Positions 6,057 to 13,560 of a stretch of DNA of 28,600 nt are shown piece after piece. Made by a program: the position numbers and the translations under genes. Location of the stretch: assembly GCA_900770525.1 (NCBI GenBank), contig CAAHDT010000006.1:1-28600 (forward strand). Direction: 5' to 3'. Each line of letters begins with the position of its first letter. The stretch's first letter is position 1. The notes under the pieces are model-generated. The model searched no databases. It was not told the origin of the DNA and was given only the letters and a program-made list of their open reading frames with translations. The stretch is from Candidatus Gastranaerophilales bacterium. GTDB taxonomy: Bacteria > Cyanobacteriota > Vampirovibrionia > Gastranaerophilales > Gastranaerophilaceae.

Positions 6057-7199
6057 ATGGATAGAAATGAATTTTTAAACGTTAAACGTATTGTTATTAA
6101 GCTTGGTACTAATGTTTTGAGGGGTGATGACGGGCACGTATCCCTTCCGAGAGTATTTTCTTTTATTGAAGATATATCTAACCTTGTTCACTCAGGGAAA
6201 GAAGTTATTGTTATCACATCAGGAGCCGTTGGTCTCGGCAAAAAACGGCTTGGACTCACCAGCACTGAAGGAACAGCACTTAAGCAAGCTTGTGCAGCTA
6301 TAGGACAAAGCAAACTAATGTCTATTTACGAATCAGGTTTTGACACGTATGGACTTGTTGCAGCACAAATTTTACTTACAGAAGATGACTTTTCTATCCG
6401 AACAAGATATTTGAGCCTTAGAACAACTTTAAATAAACTTCTTGAATTGGGAGTAATTCCGATTATTAACCAAAATGATACTGTATCAACAATCGATATT
6501 GCACCTCGTTATACAAAAATGCAAGTATGTTTTTCTGATAACGACAAGCTTTCGGCACTTGTAGCAAGTGAGTTGGATGCAGATTTGTTGATAATCTTAT
6601 CAGATGTAAACGGATTATATGATAAAAACCCTAAAAACAATCCTGATGCAAAAATTATCCGAGAAGTCGCAGAAGTAACAGACGAGATTTGCGCTCTTGG
6701 AACAGATGCTTCCGAAGGCGGAAGAGGCGGAATGAGAACAAAACTTGAAGCAGCCAGACTTGTAACAAGATTTGGCGGAAAAGTTCTTATCGCAAACGGG
6801 AAAGTTCCGTTCATTATCAAAAAAATCTTTAACGGAGAAGACTACGGAACAATGTTCCTTCCACAAACAGAAGGTTTATCAGACAAAAAACGTTGGATTG
6901 GTTATGCAACAAATATTATCGGGAAAATTATAGTTAACAACGGAGCCAAAAAGGCTTTAATAAAAGAAACCAAAAGCCTTTTACCAATTGGGGTTGTTGG
7001 AGTTGTTAATGAATTCAATAAAGGTGATGTTGTATCAATCCTTGACGAAAGTGGGGCTGAATTTGCAAGAGGTATTGTAAACTACAGTTCTGCTGATTGT
7101 GAAAAAGTTGTAGGTTCTCATTCTGACAACATTCTTGATATTCTTGGATTCAAAAACTATGATGCAATTATTACCCGTGACAATATAACTATTTTGTAG
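6057..7199 (+). CDS. proB: Glutamate 5-kinase
   Basis: ProB of 380 residues phosphorylates L-glutamate to gamma-glutamyl phosphate, the first and feedback-controlled step of proline synthesis. The amino-acid kinase domain shows IVIKLGTNVL near the N-terminus, ITSGAVGLGKKRLG, NQNDTVS, FSDNDKLSALVAS, ILSDVNGLYDKNP and GRGGMRTKLEAARL. A C-terminal PUA domain follows (about 285-365), the usual full-length bacterial form. It precedes proA by 8 bases, forming a two-gene operon; the proA binding site overlaps the proB stop codon. Cytoplasmic. proC, for the last step, is not in the window. Confidence 0.97.
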   Translation: MDRNEFLNVKRIVIKLGTNVLRGDDGHVSLPRVFSFIEDISNLVHSGKEVIVITSGAVGLGKKRLGLTSTEGTALKQACAAIGQSKLMSIYESGFDTYGLVAAQILLTEDDFSIRTRYLSLRTTLNKLLELGVIPIINQNDTVSTIDIAPRYTKMQVCFSDNDKLSALVASELDADLLIILSDVNGLYDKNPKNNPDAKIIREVAEVTDEICALGTDASEGGRGGMRTKLEAARLVTRFGGKVLIANGKVPFIIKKIFNGEDYGTMFLPQTEGLSDKKRWIGYATNIIGKIIVNNGAKKALIKETKSLLPIGVVGVVNEFNKGDVVSILDESGAEFARGIVNYSSADCEKVVGSHSDNILDILGFKNYDAIITRDNITIL

Positions 7200-7207
7200 G
7201 AGGTTTT

Positions 7208-8464
7208 ATGGATTTTATTGAGATTGCAAAAAATGCTAAGAAGGCGAGTCTTGAAATTGCAGATTTGTCTACCGATATAAAAAATAAGGCTTTGCTAAAA
7301 ATAGCCGATAGCATTGAAAAGGCAAAAGATGAAATTTTTGAAGCAAATAAACAAGATTTGTCTGCCGCAGAACCTCTTGTAAATTCAGGTAAACTTCTAA
7401 AATCAACATTTAACAGACTTAAACTTGATGAAAACAAGTTGCGCGATATGATTCAGGGAATTCGCGACATTGCAGCATTGCCTGACCCTATAAATAAAAA
7501 GCTTTTGGTAAGAGAATTAGATAAAGATTTAACACTATATAAAATTTCTTGCCCTATTGGAGTACTTGGAATAATCTTTGAGGCAAGACCTGATGTAATT
7601 GCTCAAATATCTTCTCTTGCAATAAAATCATCAAACGCGGTTATTCTGAAAGGCGGGAAAGAATCCATTAATACAAACAAAAAAATAATGTCGATTATCA
7701 CCTCTGCTCTATCAGAAATAAAAGAGTTTCCGCAAAATGTTTTAAGCCAAGTATTTACACATGACGATGTGAATGAAATGCTAAAATGCGACAAATATAT
7801 AAATTTAGTAATCCCACGCGGAGGAAATAAACTGGTTAAGTTTATAAAAGAAAATACAAAAATTCCTGTATTAGGTCACGCAGATGGTATTTGCCATATT
7901 TTTGTAGATAAAGATGCAGGTTTAGCAATGGCGCAAAAGATTGTGGTTGATGCTAAGACTCAATACCCTAGCGCTTGTAATTCGGTAGAAACATTATTAA
8001 TTCATAAAGATTTTCCATATACAAAGGAATTACTGGCAGAGTTAGAATTAGCTGACATAAAACTTATTTCTAAGCCTGATTCTTGGGCTTTTGAATATGG
8101 TGACAAAATTCTTGCGTACAAATTTGTTGATAATGTTGACGCAGCCATTAGACATATAAACGCATACGGCTCCGGACATACTGATTCAATAATTACTAAA
8201 AACGTAGAAAATGCAGAAAAGTTTATGAACAAGGTTGACTCGGCAGGAGTTTATTTTAATGCATCTACTCGCTTCGCTGACGGTTTTAGATATGGTTTTG
8301 GCGCAGAAGTCGGAATTTCTACAAACAAAACTCATGCCAGAGGTCCGGTAGGTTTGGAAGGTTTAACAATATACAAGTATAAATTAATCGGCAACGGGCA
8401 AATTGTCGGAGATTATGCAAGTGGAGAAAAACAGTTCCACCACAAAGACTTGCCAATCTCTTAA
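7208..8464 (+). CDS. proA: Glutamate-5-semialdehyde dehydrogenase (gamma-glutamyl phosphate reductase)
   Basis: ProA of 418 residues reduces the labile gamma-glutamyl phosphate made by ProB to glutamate 5-semialdehyde using NADPH; the product cyclises towards proline. It belongs to the aldehyde dehydrogenase superfamily. The catalytic cysteine is C257 in TQYPSACNSVETLL, and the nucleotide-binding region includes SCPIGVLGIIFEARPDV and NAVILKGGKES. Length is normal. AGGAGG lies 5 bases before the ATG. It is the last gene of the proBA operon and is convergent with the BioY-type gene across 40 bases, in which I see no clear terminator. Confidence 0.97.
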   Translation: MDFIEIAKNAKKASLEIADLSTDIKNKALLKIADSIEKAKDEIFEANKQDLSAAEPLVNSGKLLKSTFNRLKLDENKLRDMIQGIRDIAALPDPINKKLLVRELDKDLTLYKISCPIGVLGIIFEARPDVIAQISSLAIKSSNAVILKGGKESINTNKKIMSIITSALSEIKEFPQNVLSQVFTHDDVNEMLKCDKYINLVIPRGGNKLVKFIKENTKIPVLGHADGICHIFVDKDAGLAMAQKIVVDAKTQYPSACNSVETLLIHKDFPYTKELLAELELADIKLISKPDSWAFEYGDKILAYKFVDNVDAAIRHINAYGSGHTDSIITKNVENAEKFMNKVDSAGVYFNASTRFADGFRYGFGAEVGISTNKTHARGPVGLEGLTIYKYKLIGNGQIVGDYASGEKQFHHKDLPIS

Positions 8465-8504
8465 TTAAGTAAATGGGATACATCAAAAGAATTTTGGGGA
8501 AATA

Positions 8505-9248
8505 TTACAAATAGAACCACAAAATAATTCTTGCATATTTAGCAACAAGAACAGCAAGATAGCTGAATACTAAGTCGTACAGAATTTTAATACCGCTTTG
8601 CGCTTCAATCCAGTTCATAACAAAGCCAGAACCGGCATGTTTTAAATATGCCAAAACTGCCATATAAATAATACCGATTATGTGAATAGTTATAACACCG
8701 GTGAATACGGCTTTTGCAACATTTATGTAAGAATAGTTCTTTTTCAAAACCGTTCCGGCAAGTACCGCTGCAGGCAAATATGCGAAAATATACCCAAAAC
8801 TGTATTCAAAAATATATCTCCATCCACCACCAAGAGCAAATACCGGCACAAAGAACAATCCTGCAATTATATACAAGAAAACGCTAAGTCCGCCAAATTT
8901 TCTGCCCAACAACCCTACAATAAACATTATCACAGGAATTTGCGGAATATACTTAATTGAAAAAACAAAATCGTTTATTGTCGTAGGTTCACCATGCCAG
9001 AATTTCATAGGGATTATCATATGAGTAACATCTATTTGCAAAAAAGTCGCTACAACTATCAAAAAAGAACAGAAAAACATCAGCATTAAACTGCCAATAC
9101 CAACATGAATTCCTTTTTTCCTTTTATTTTTTTCTTTAGTTTTTATTTTTTTTACAATAGATTTTTGTAGCTTTACGTCTTGAACACCTTTGTATCTAAC
9201 GTGTTCTATCGGGGTATTTTCGTTATGATGTTCAAATTCGTTACTCAT
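8505..9248 (-). CDS. bioY: BioY-family biotin transporter S component
   Basis: This 247-residue integral membrane protein resembles BioY, the substrate-binding (S) component of energy-coupling-factor biotin transporters. It has about six hydrophobic segments between residues 50 and 247. BioY-like features are IPQIPVIMFIVGLLGRKFGG (101-120) and the loop ALGGGWRYIFEYSFGYIFAYLPAA (138-161). The first 48 residues form an unusual charged cytoplasmic tail with a Lys-rich run (KKIKTKEKNKRKK). No ECF ATPase or T component is nearby. The ATG overlaps the acetyltransferase stop by 8 bases (ATGAGTAA), so translation is probably coupled. Substrate specificity is inferred from family resemblance. Confidence 0.75.
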   Translation of the reverse strand: MSNEFEHHNENTPIEHVRYKGVQDVKLQKSIVKKIKTKEKNKRKKGIHVGIGSLMLMFFCSFLIVVATFLQIDVTHMIIPMKFWHGEPTTINDFVFSIKYIPQIPVIMFIVGLLGRKFGGLSVFLYIIAGLFFVPVFALGGGWRYIFEYSFGYIFAYLPAAVLAGTVLKKNYSYINVAKAVFTGVITIHIIGIIYMAVLAYLKHAGSGFVMNWIEAQSGIKILYDLVFSYLAVLVAKYARIILWFYL

Positions 9249-9774
9249 TTACTACAACAACTTTCTCAAGATTTTCAATATTCTTACTAAATATACTTTT
9301 AAATTTATCGTAAAAAATATTTTCTGTCCACATTATTAAGGCATCTTCATTATTATCTTGATAGTAAGCTTTTCTCACCCCTAGAGATTTAAACCCGTAC
9401 TTTTCGTATAGGTTAATCGCCTTTTGGTTAGAAACACGAACCTCCAAGGTCAAATACTTTACTCCTTCTTTATAACAAAAATCAATAATGGTTTTCAATA
9501 AAGTTTCGCCAATTTTTTTACGCCTAAAATCAGGTTTGACAGAAATATTGGTAATATGCGCCTCTTCCAATATTCTCCAAATTCCGGCATAACCGACCAA
9601 CACTCCATCTTCATTAAACGCACAAAAATATTTTGCTAAATCATTAGATAGTTCATTGAAAAAAGATTCTTTAGACCAATGATGCAAGCCATAGGATTCC
9701 TCTTCTATTGCAACAACAGCATTAATATCTATCTGTTCCATTGGTTTTATTGTTAGCTTTAATCTGTCTGCCAA
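9241..9774 (-). CDS. rimI: RimI-type GNAT N-acetyltransferase
   Basis: This protein of about 177 residues is a GNAT acetyltransferase that resembles RimI, which acetylates the N-terminal alanine of ribosomal protein S18. The acetyl-CoA-binding motif is NISVKPDFRRKKIGETLL, followed by LTLEVRVSNQKAINLYEKYGFKSLGVRKAYY, the characteristic RimI C-terminal segment, and DALIMW. Substrate is inferred. I prefer the TTG at 9774, which has GAGG 6 bases upstream; other possible starts are TTG at 9786 and ATG at 9741. A tail of about 25 residues beyond the usual end of the family (FKSIFSKNIENLEKVVVVNE) is an addition. Transcribed with the BioY gene. Confidence 0.85.
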   Translation of the reverse strand: MADRLKLTIKPMEQIDINAVVAIEEESYGLHHWSKESFFNELSNDLAKYFCAFNEDGVLVGYAGIWRILEEAHITNISVKPDFRRKKIGETLLKTIIDFCYKEGVKYLTLEVRVSNQKAINLYEKYGFKSLGVRKAYYQDNNEDALIMWTENIFYDKFKSIFSKNIENLEKVVVVNE

Positions 9775-9815
9775 AATTAACCTCAATAATCATTACCACA
9801 TATATATTGAAATAA

Positions 9816-9853
9816 AAAAAAGAGTAAATTGCAAATACAAAATACTCTTTTTT
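9816..9853 (-). terminator. Intrinsic terminator of the second ferritin gene
   Basis: AAAAAAGAGTA (9816-9826) pairs with TACTCTTTTTT (9843-9853). On the minus strand the stem continues into a run of Ts, placed 18 bases after the ferritin stop. T-runs occur on both sides, so it could act in either direction. Confidence 0.75.
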
Positions 9854-9870
9854 AATTTTTTTGAAAATTA

Positions 9871-10380
9871 TTAACCGATAACAGGTGCTACAAATGTTCT
9901 GGTAGCAAGTTCCTTATCCAAAGCAAGAAGAGCGTGTTTGTCATCGCCAATCAATCTTAATGTTGCAAGAACTTTTCCAACATTATCTTCTTCTTCAACC
10001 TGCTCTTTAATATACCAGTTCAAAAATCCTGCTGCAGCACGGTCTTTAACTTCATCGGCAACATCTGCAACTTTGTTAATCAAAGAAGTAACAAGTTCTT
10101 CGTGTGTCAAAATATGTTCAAAAACTGCTAATGGGGACTCCCAATCAGTTTCAGGCGCATCAATCGCAGCCAATTTAACTCTTCCACCTCTGCTGTTTAC
10201 ATAATCAAACATACCCATTGCATGAGCGTGTTCTTCTTGAACTTGAACATCCATCCAATTAATAAAGCCTGTCAAATTTAATGTTTCAAAATAAGCTTTC
10301 ATAGATAAATACAAATATTCAGAATACAATTCCGCATTTATTTGATCATTAAATGCTTTTTCCATTTTTTCATTAATCAT
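9871..10380 (-). CDS. ftnA: Ferritin (second copy)
   Basis: Non-haem ferritin of 169 residues with all FtnA ferroxidase ligands at canonical positions (E17, E50, H53, E94, Q127, E130; also E49, E126, E129). It aligns end to end with the ferritin at 1141-1653 but differs in most surface residues, so the two are old paralogues. AGGAGAG precedes the ATG. Unlike the first copy it is monocistronic, with its own promoter (10407-10434) and terminator (9816-9853), so it may be expressed under different conditions. Role: iron storage and protection against iron/peroxide chemistry in the cytoplasm. Confidence 0.96.
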   Translation of the reverse strand: MINEKMEKAFNDQINAELYSEYLYLSMKAYFETLNLTGFINWMDVQVQEEHAHAMGMFDYVNSRGGRVKLAAIDAPETDWESPLAVFEHILTHEELVTSLINKVADVADEVKDRAAAGFLNWYIKEQVEEEDNVGKVLATLRLIGDDKHALLALDKELATRTFVAPVIG

Positions 10381-10406
10381 AATTCTCTCCTTCTAACTCC
10401 GACTTG

Positions 10407-10434
10407 ATTTTAACACGTAAAAACTACAATGCAA
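10407..10434 (-). promoter_or_regulatory. Promoter of the second ferritin gene
   Basis: On the minus strand TTGCAT (10429-10434), 16 bp, then TAAAAT (10407-10412), 26 bp before the ATG. It begins 3 bases after the stop of the upstream XRE regulator gene. Confidence 0.55.
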
Positions 10435-10437
10435 AAG

Positions 10438-10764
10438 TTATTTTTCAGATAATTTAATGTAATTTGCATAGTTATAAATTTTCTCAATCACCTCATCAGA
10501 AGACTCGTCTATAATTGAAGAAAGAGCTTGCTTAATAACTTCAATAGAAGGAATTGGGGCGGATAAAAAAAGTTTGTCCGGTGATACTTTTAGCTTTTCA
10601 GAGATTTTAGAAATCAAAGTTGAAGAAGGGAAACTATTCCCACTTTCAATAAAACTTATATGTTTTTGGTCAACATCCAAAAATTCTGCCAACTGCATTT
10701 GGGTATAACCTAAACTTTTTCTATATTTTTTTACGTTTTGTCCAAAAATTTTCTTTATATCCAT
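10438..10764 (-). CDS. XRE-family HTH regulator (second copy)
   Basis: This 108-residue regulator has a Cro/C1-type helix-turn-helix (about residues 9-63: NVKKYRKSLGYTQMQLAEFLDVDQ, then HISFIESGNSFPSS) and a helical C-terminal tail (SSDEVIEKIYNYANYIKLS). It has the same size and layout as the regulator at 4097-4429. AAGGAAA precedes the ATG. It is divergent from the prepilin-like gene at 10915 across a 150-base promoter region and lies just upstream of the second ferritin on the same strand. Whether it controls either neighbour is not shown by the sequence. Confidence 0.85.
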   Translation of the reverse strand: MDIKKIFGQNVKKYRKSLGYTQMQLAEFLDVDQKHISFIESGNSFPSSTLISKISEKLKVSPDKLFLSAPIPSIEVIKQALSSIIDESSDEVIEKIYNYANYIKLSEK

Positions 10765-10829
10765 AACATTTCCTTACCAAAACGATACACTTAATTTTAT
10801 TCAAATTAAATTGACGATAAGGTATATTA

Positions 10830-10858
10830 TTGACAAAATATTTCAAATAAAGTAATAT
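10830..10858 (+). promoter_or_regulatory. Promoter of the prepilin-like gene
   Basis: A consensus -35, TTGACA (10830-10835), is followed by exactly 17 bp and TAATAT (10853-10858). It lies about 56 bases before the ATG at 10915, leaving a short leader with a ribosome binding site (AAGAGGA). Confidence 0.7.
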
Positions 10859-10914
10859 AATATTAATTATCAGGTAATAAAAGAGAGAAATAATTTATTT
10901 TAAGAGGATATTAT

Positions 10915-11766
10915 ATGATTAAGAGTACAAACATAAACAAGGATGATAATATTGCGCGAGGGTGTATTGATAAGCAGAAGAAAGTTGCCTTTACTCTCGC
11001 AGAGGTCTTAATCACCCTTGGCATAATAGGCATAGTCGCCGCATTAACAATGCCAACCATCATCACAAAAACCAGAAACAAAGAATTGCATACCCAATTT
11101 CTTAAGACATACTCTGAACTAAACCAAATTGCTCAAATGTTTGTCGCTCAAAATAATGTTTCAGTTGCACAATATGCAGTAGGACGAGCTTCTTGGTTGC
11201 TAACCAATGATATTTTTAAGTACTATAAAAATCCTAAAGACGTAGGAAATGCAATGGGGACATATGACAAAGATGATAATTTTACCCCATATTATGCAAT
11301 GCATAATTTAAACGGAGCGGGTTTTTCAGGAGGGAAAAACAGCGCAGGCAGAGATTCTTCATTTTTATGTGACGGGTCATCATTCATAAACAACATGAAT
11401 GGAGCAATATTTATATTAAATGATGAGCCTGCTGAAAATCAAAATGGACCTGTTGTGTGTGTAGACATTAACGGTAAAAAAGGTCCGAATAGATATGGAA
11501 TAGATTATTTTATGTTCGTATTTACTGTTGATGGAAAAGTAATCCCAATGGGACAAAAACATCCTAATAATTACCCACATCCTTGCCAACAAAGTGATGG
11601 TGGGTGTGTAAATTTTGCCAATATAGGAGCTGAATACTGTTCAAAAGACTCAAACAACATAACTTATAACAGCTCTTGTGCTTACTACGCGCTCATAAAC
11701 CAGCACCCGACAGAAGAAGGCAAAGACTACTGGCATGACTTTTTGTCAGAAGTCTACGGAAGATAA
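10915..11766 (+). CDS. Prepilin-like secreted/pilus protein
   Basis: This 283-residue protein has a type IV prepilin/pseudopilin N-terminus: a 25-residue leader with positive charge (DKQKK), then FTLAEVLITLGIIGIVAAL with the conserved glutamate 5 residues after the cleavage site. The residue before the cleavage site is alanine rather than the usual glycine. The rest is a soluble domain with many Gly, Asn and Cys residues (CDGSS, VVCVDING, HPCQQSDGGCVNF, AEYCS, SSCAYYALINQHP). The arrangement is one I associate with Gastranaerophilales, which have many such proteins. Probable role: pilin, pseudopilin or an exported protein of a type II/IV system. AAGAGGA lies about 7 bases before the ATG. No pilus assembly genes are adjacent. 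Confidence 0.85.
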   Translation: MIKSTNINKDDNIARGCIDKQKKVAFTLAEVLITLGIIGIVAALTMPTIITKTRNKELHTQFLKTYSELNQIAQMFVAQNNVSVAQYAVGRASWLLTNDIFKYYKNPKDVGNAMGTYDKDDNFTPYYAMHNLNGAGFSGGKNSAGRDSSFLCDGSSFINNMNGAIFILNDEPAENQNGPVVCVDINGKKGPNRYGIDYFMFVFTVDGKVIPMGQKHPNNYPHPCQQSDGGCVNFANIGAEYCSKDSNNITYNSSCAYYALINQHPTEEGKDYWHDFLSEVYGR

Positions 11767-11848
11767 CAATTATTCAGCAAGTAACCAATCAACCATATTG
11801 ATAAATTGAATTCCGTTATATGAACTTGATTTTTTTTCGAATTGTCAA

Positions 11849-11988
11849 GTTTTTAAACTACACTTTAAAAACTTTCTATTTTCATAACTTTTTAAAATAC
11901 AATTTAAAAACTTTTAATTTTCCAGAGTTTTTAAAACGGACTTTAAAAACTTTTCTGTTCGACAATTTTAAACACTACTTTTGTCGAA
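11849..11988. repeat. Array of three 39-bp units, each with an AT-rich palindrome
   Basis: Three units begin at 11849, 11888 and 11927, exactly 39 bp apart. Each starts with a 24-bp inverted repeat of the form TTTTTAAA-N6-TTTAAAAA, with perfect 9-bp arms in units 1 and 3 and 8-bp arms in unit 2, followed by 15 bp that is partly conserved (CTTT, then ATTTTC in units 1 and 2). A further dyad, TTCGACAA (11958-11965) / TTGTCGAA (11981-11988), closes the array. Because 39 is a multiple of 3, an open frame of 60 codons (11820-12002) runs through with a 13-residue repeat (FLxxxLKTFxF), but it lacks a ribosome binding site. The array lies between the prepilin-like gene and a small lipoprotein gene whose ATG is 69 bp after it. 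The rest of the 290-base gap holds nothing else recognisable. Confidence 0.8.
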
Positions 11989-12056
11989 TGAAAAATTTTT
12001 AAATATACCTTAAGCTATAGTAACCAGAATAATTTAAAAATCGAAAGGAATTAGTT

Positions 12057-12386
12057 ATGAAAAAGATTATAATCGGAATATTCACTATAGTTTTTGGACT
12101 TCCCACTCTTGCCAGCTGCCCGATAACAGGGTTTTGCGCCCCGACAGATTCGACTTTTGCACCATTAGGATTGCAAGAAAAATACACTCCAAACAACCTT
12201 AGTAAAATTCAAAAACCGGACGCCTTTTTACCCCAATATAAGCAACCTTATCATAATTTACTACTTAACACAGAGTCAGCACAACAAGATACATCATCAG
12301 GTATAAACAACGAATCCTCCTATAATTCAAACTGTCAATTCGGGCTATGTATACCCGGAACAGGCATGAGCGAACCGGAACCGTAA
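12057..12386 (+). CDS. Small putative lipoprotein with CxxxGxC motifs
   Basis: This 109-residue protein has a typical export signal: MKK, a hydrophobic run (IIIGIFTIVFGLPT) and a lipobox LASC with the lipidated cysteine at position 21. The mature part would be about 89 residues, polar and unstructured, beginning CPITGFCAP and ending with CQFGLCIPGTG, so two similar short Cys-containing motifs bracket a Gln/Asn/Ser-rich linker. I do not recognise the family. AAAGGA lies 8 bases before the ATG. The gene follows the palindrome array and is convergent with lptF/G with only 2 bases between stop codons. Likely location: outer or inner membrane, facing the periplasm. Confidence 0.75.
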   Translation: MKKIIIGIFTIVFGLPTLASCPITGFCAPTDSTFAPLGLQEKYTPNNLSKIQKPDAFLPQYKQPYHNLLLNTESAQQDTSSGINNESSYNSNCQFGLCIPGTGMSEPEP

Positions 12387-12388
12387 AA

Positions 12389-13525
12389 TTACTCGATTGT
12401 ATAAACTTTTTTGTAATACATCATAGACCCAAACAAAGCCAAAATGATATTTGGCATCCAAGCTGCTAAAAATGGTGCCAACGTTCCGGCTTCACCAAAA
12501 GAAATTGATAATGCACGAATTAAGTAATACGCAAAAATTATCAAAATTGAGAACAGAAACCCTCTGTTATAACGTACTCTCGGCGGAGTAATTGCAAGCG
12601 GAACGCCTATCAAAACAAGTGCAATTGTTGTAATCGGCAATGCAAGTTTGTCATACAGTTCGATAACAACAACGTTTCTTTGTTCTTTATCAAGTGTATG
12701 CAAATTCGTCGCTATGAATTTTAGCAATTTTGTAAAATTCATTTCCTTTGCCATGTTCTTATTTAACTGTTTTGACAAATCAAGCCCAAACTTAACCGTA
12801 GAATCTTCAAACAACGTTGTATTTAAAACTTTACCTTCTTGCCCGACCGTATAGACAGCACCTTTTTGGAAATCCCATCCAGATGGTGTTGTCTTTCCTT
12901 CTTCTGCTTGGAGAACCTGAATAGTACCCTCTTTAGATGTATCAAGAACGGTTATGTTATACAAAACCTTGTTTTTACAGTGTCCAACATAAAACAATCT
13001 TTTCAACACACCTTCGGAACTAATATCTTTAAACACAAAATTTTCTTTGCCATCCGGAACATTTTTTTGGCTCAACGACCAAAGTGCCAAATCTTTAGAT
13101 AACTTTGTCGCAGCCGGAACAACTGTTTCATTAATTGCAAAACTACAAATACACATTACGATTGAAAAAATAAATATGGGCTTCGCAATTCTGTTTAACC
13201 CGATACCGCAAGCACGAAGAACTGTGATTTCAGATGCCAAACTCAACTTGTTCAATGTCATTACAGTAGATAACAAAACCCCCATAGGAATTGTCATTAC
13301 TACAACAGATGGCAAGTTTAAAATAATCATTAATAACGCAACTTTGAAAGGGATACCAAATAAAGATATCTGTTTAATCAACGTTATGAAAGTATCAGAT
13401 GCAAATATAATGGAAGTAAAAACAAATACTCCCATTATAAACATCTCTATAATTTGTTTTAATATATATTTATCCAGTATTGTAATACCGGTACTATGTT
13501 CTTTTTCAGCGCTCGTCTTTTCCAT
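12389..13525 (-). CDS. lptG: LptF/LptG-family lipopolysaccharide export permease
   Basis: This 378-residue inner-membrane protein of the YjgP/YjgQ family forms the membrane part of the ABC transporter (with LptB) that pulls lipopolysaccharide out of the inner membrane. Layout is typical: three N-terminal membrane segments (LKQIIEMFIMGVFVFTSII, VALLMIILNLPSVVVMTIPM, IFIFSIVMCICSFAINE), a periplasmic domain of about 170 residues, then three C-terminal segments (ALPITTIALVLIGVPLAI, FLFSILIIFAYYLIRAL, PFLAAWMPNIILALFG). LptF and LptG cannot be told apart here, and no second copy is in the window. There is no ribosome binding site: a near-consensus promoter ends 6 nt before the ATG. lptC and lptA lie 1.5 kb away on the other strand. 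Confidence 0.9.
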   Translation of the reverse strand: MEKTSAEKEHSTGITILDKYILKQIIEMFIMGVFVFTSIIFASDTFITLIKQISLFGIPFKVALLMIILNLPSVVVMTIPMGVLLSTVMTLNKLSLASEITVLRACGIGLNRIAKPIFIFSIVMCICSFAINETVVPAATKLSKDLALWSLSQKNVPDGKENFVFKDISSEGVLKRLFYVGHCKNKVLYNITVLDTSKEGTIQVLQAEEGKTTPSGWDFQKGAVYTVGQEGKVLNTTLFEDSTVKFGLDLSKQLNKNMAKEMNFTKLLKFIATNLHTLDKEQRNVVVIELYDKLALPITTIALVLIGVPLAITPPRVRYNRGFLFSILIIFAYYLIRALSISFGEAGTLAPFLAAWMPNIILALFGSMMYYKKVYTIE

Positions 13526-13531
13526 AACAAG

Positions 13532-13560
13532 ATTATATTAAAAACAAAAACTTTTATCAA
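13532..13560 (-). promoter_or_regulatory. Near-consensus promoter of lptF/G, leaderless arrangement
   Basis: On the minus strand TTGATA (13555-13560), exactly 17 bp, and TATAAT (13532-13537) are followed by CTTGTT and the ATG at 13525. Start-site geometry puts +1 on or beside the A of the ATG. It fits in the gap directly after the stop of the upstream gene at 13561. Confidence 0.75.

Noticed and set aside
11849..11965. CRISPR array
   Set aside because: The repeats are regularly spaced, but the unit is a 24-bp dyad with 15-bp gaps that are themselves partly conserved. There are only three units and no cas genes.
11820..12002. 60-codon gene with 13-residue repeats
   Set aside because: The frame is a by-product of a 39-bp period. 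There is no ribosome binding site before its ATG and composition is almost only Phe, Lys, Leu and Asn. Kept as a repeat.
13047..13541. 164-codon gene on the plus strand
   Set aside because: It lies wholly antisense to lptF/G, whose family match is certain; the opposite frame is a shadow.
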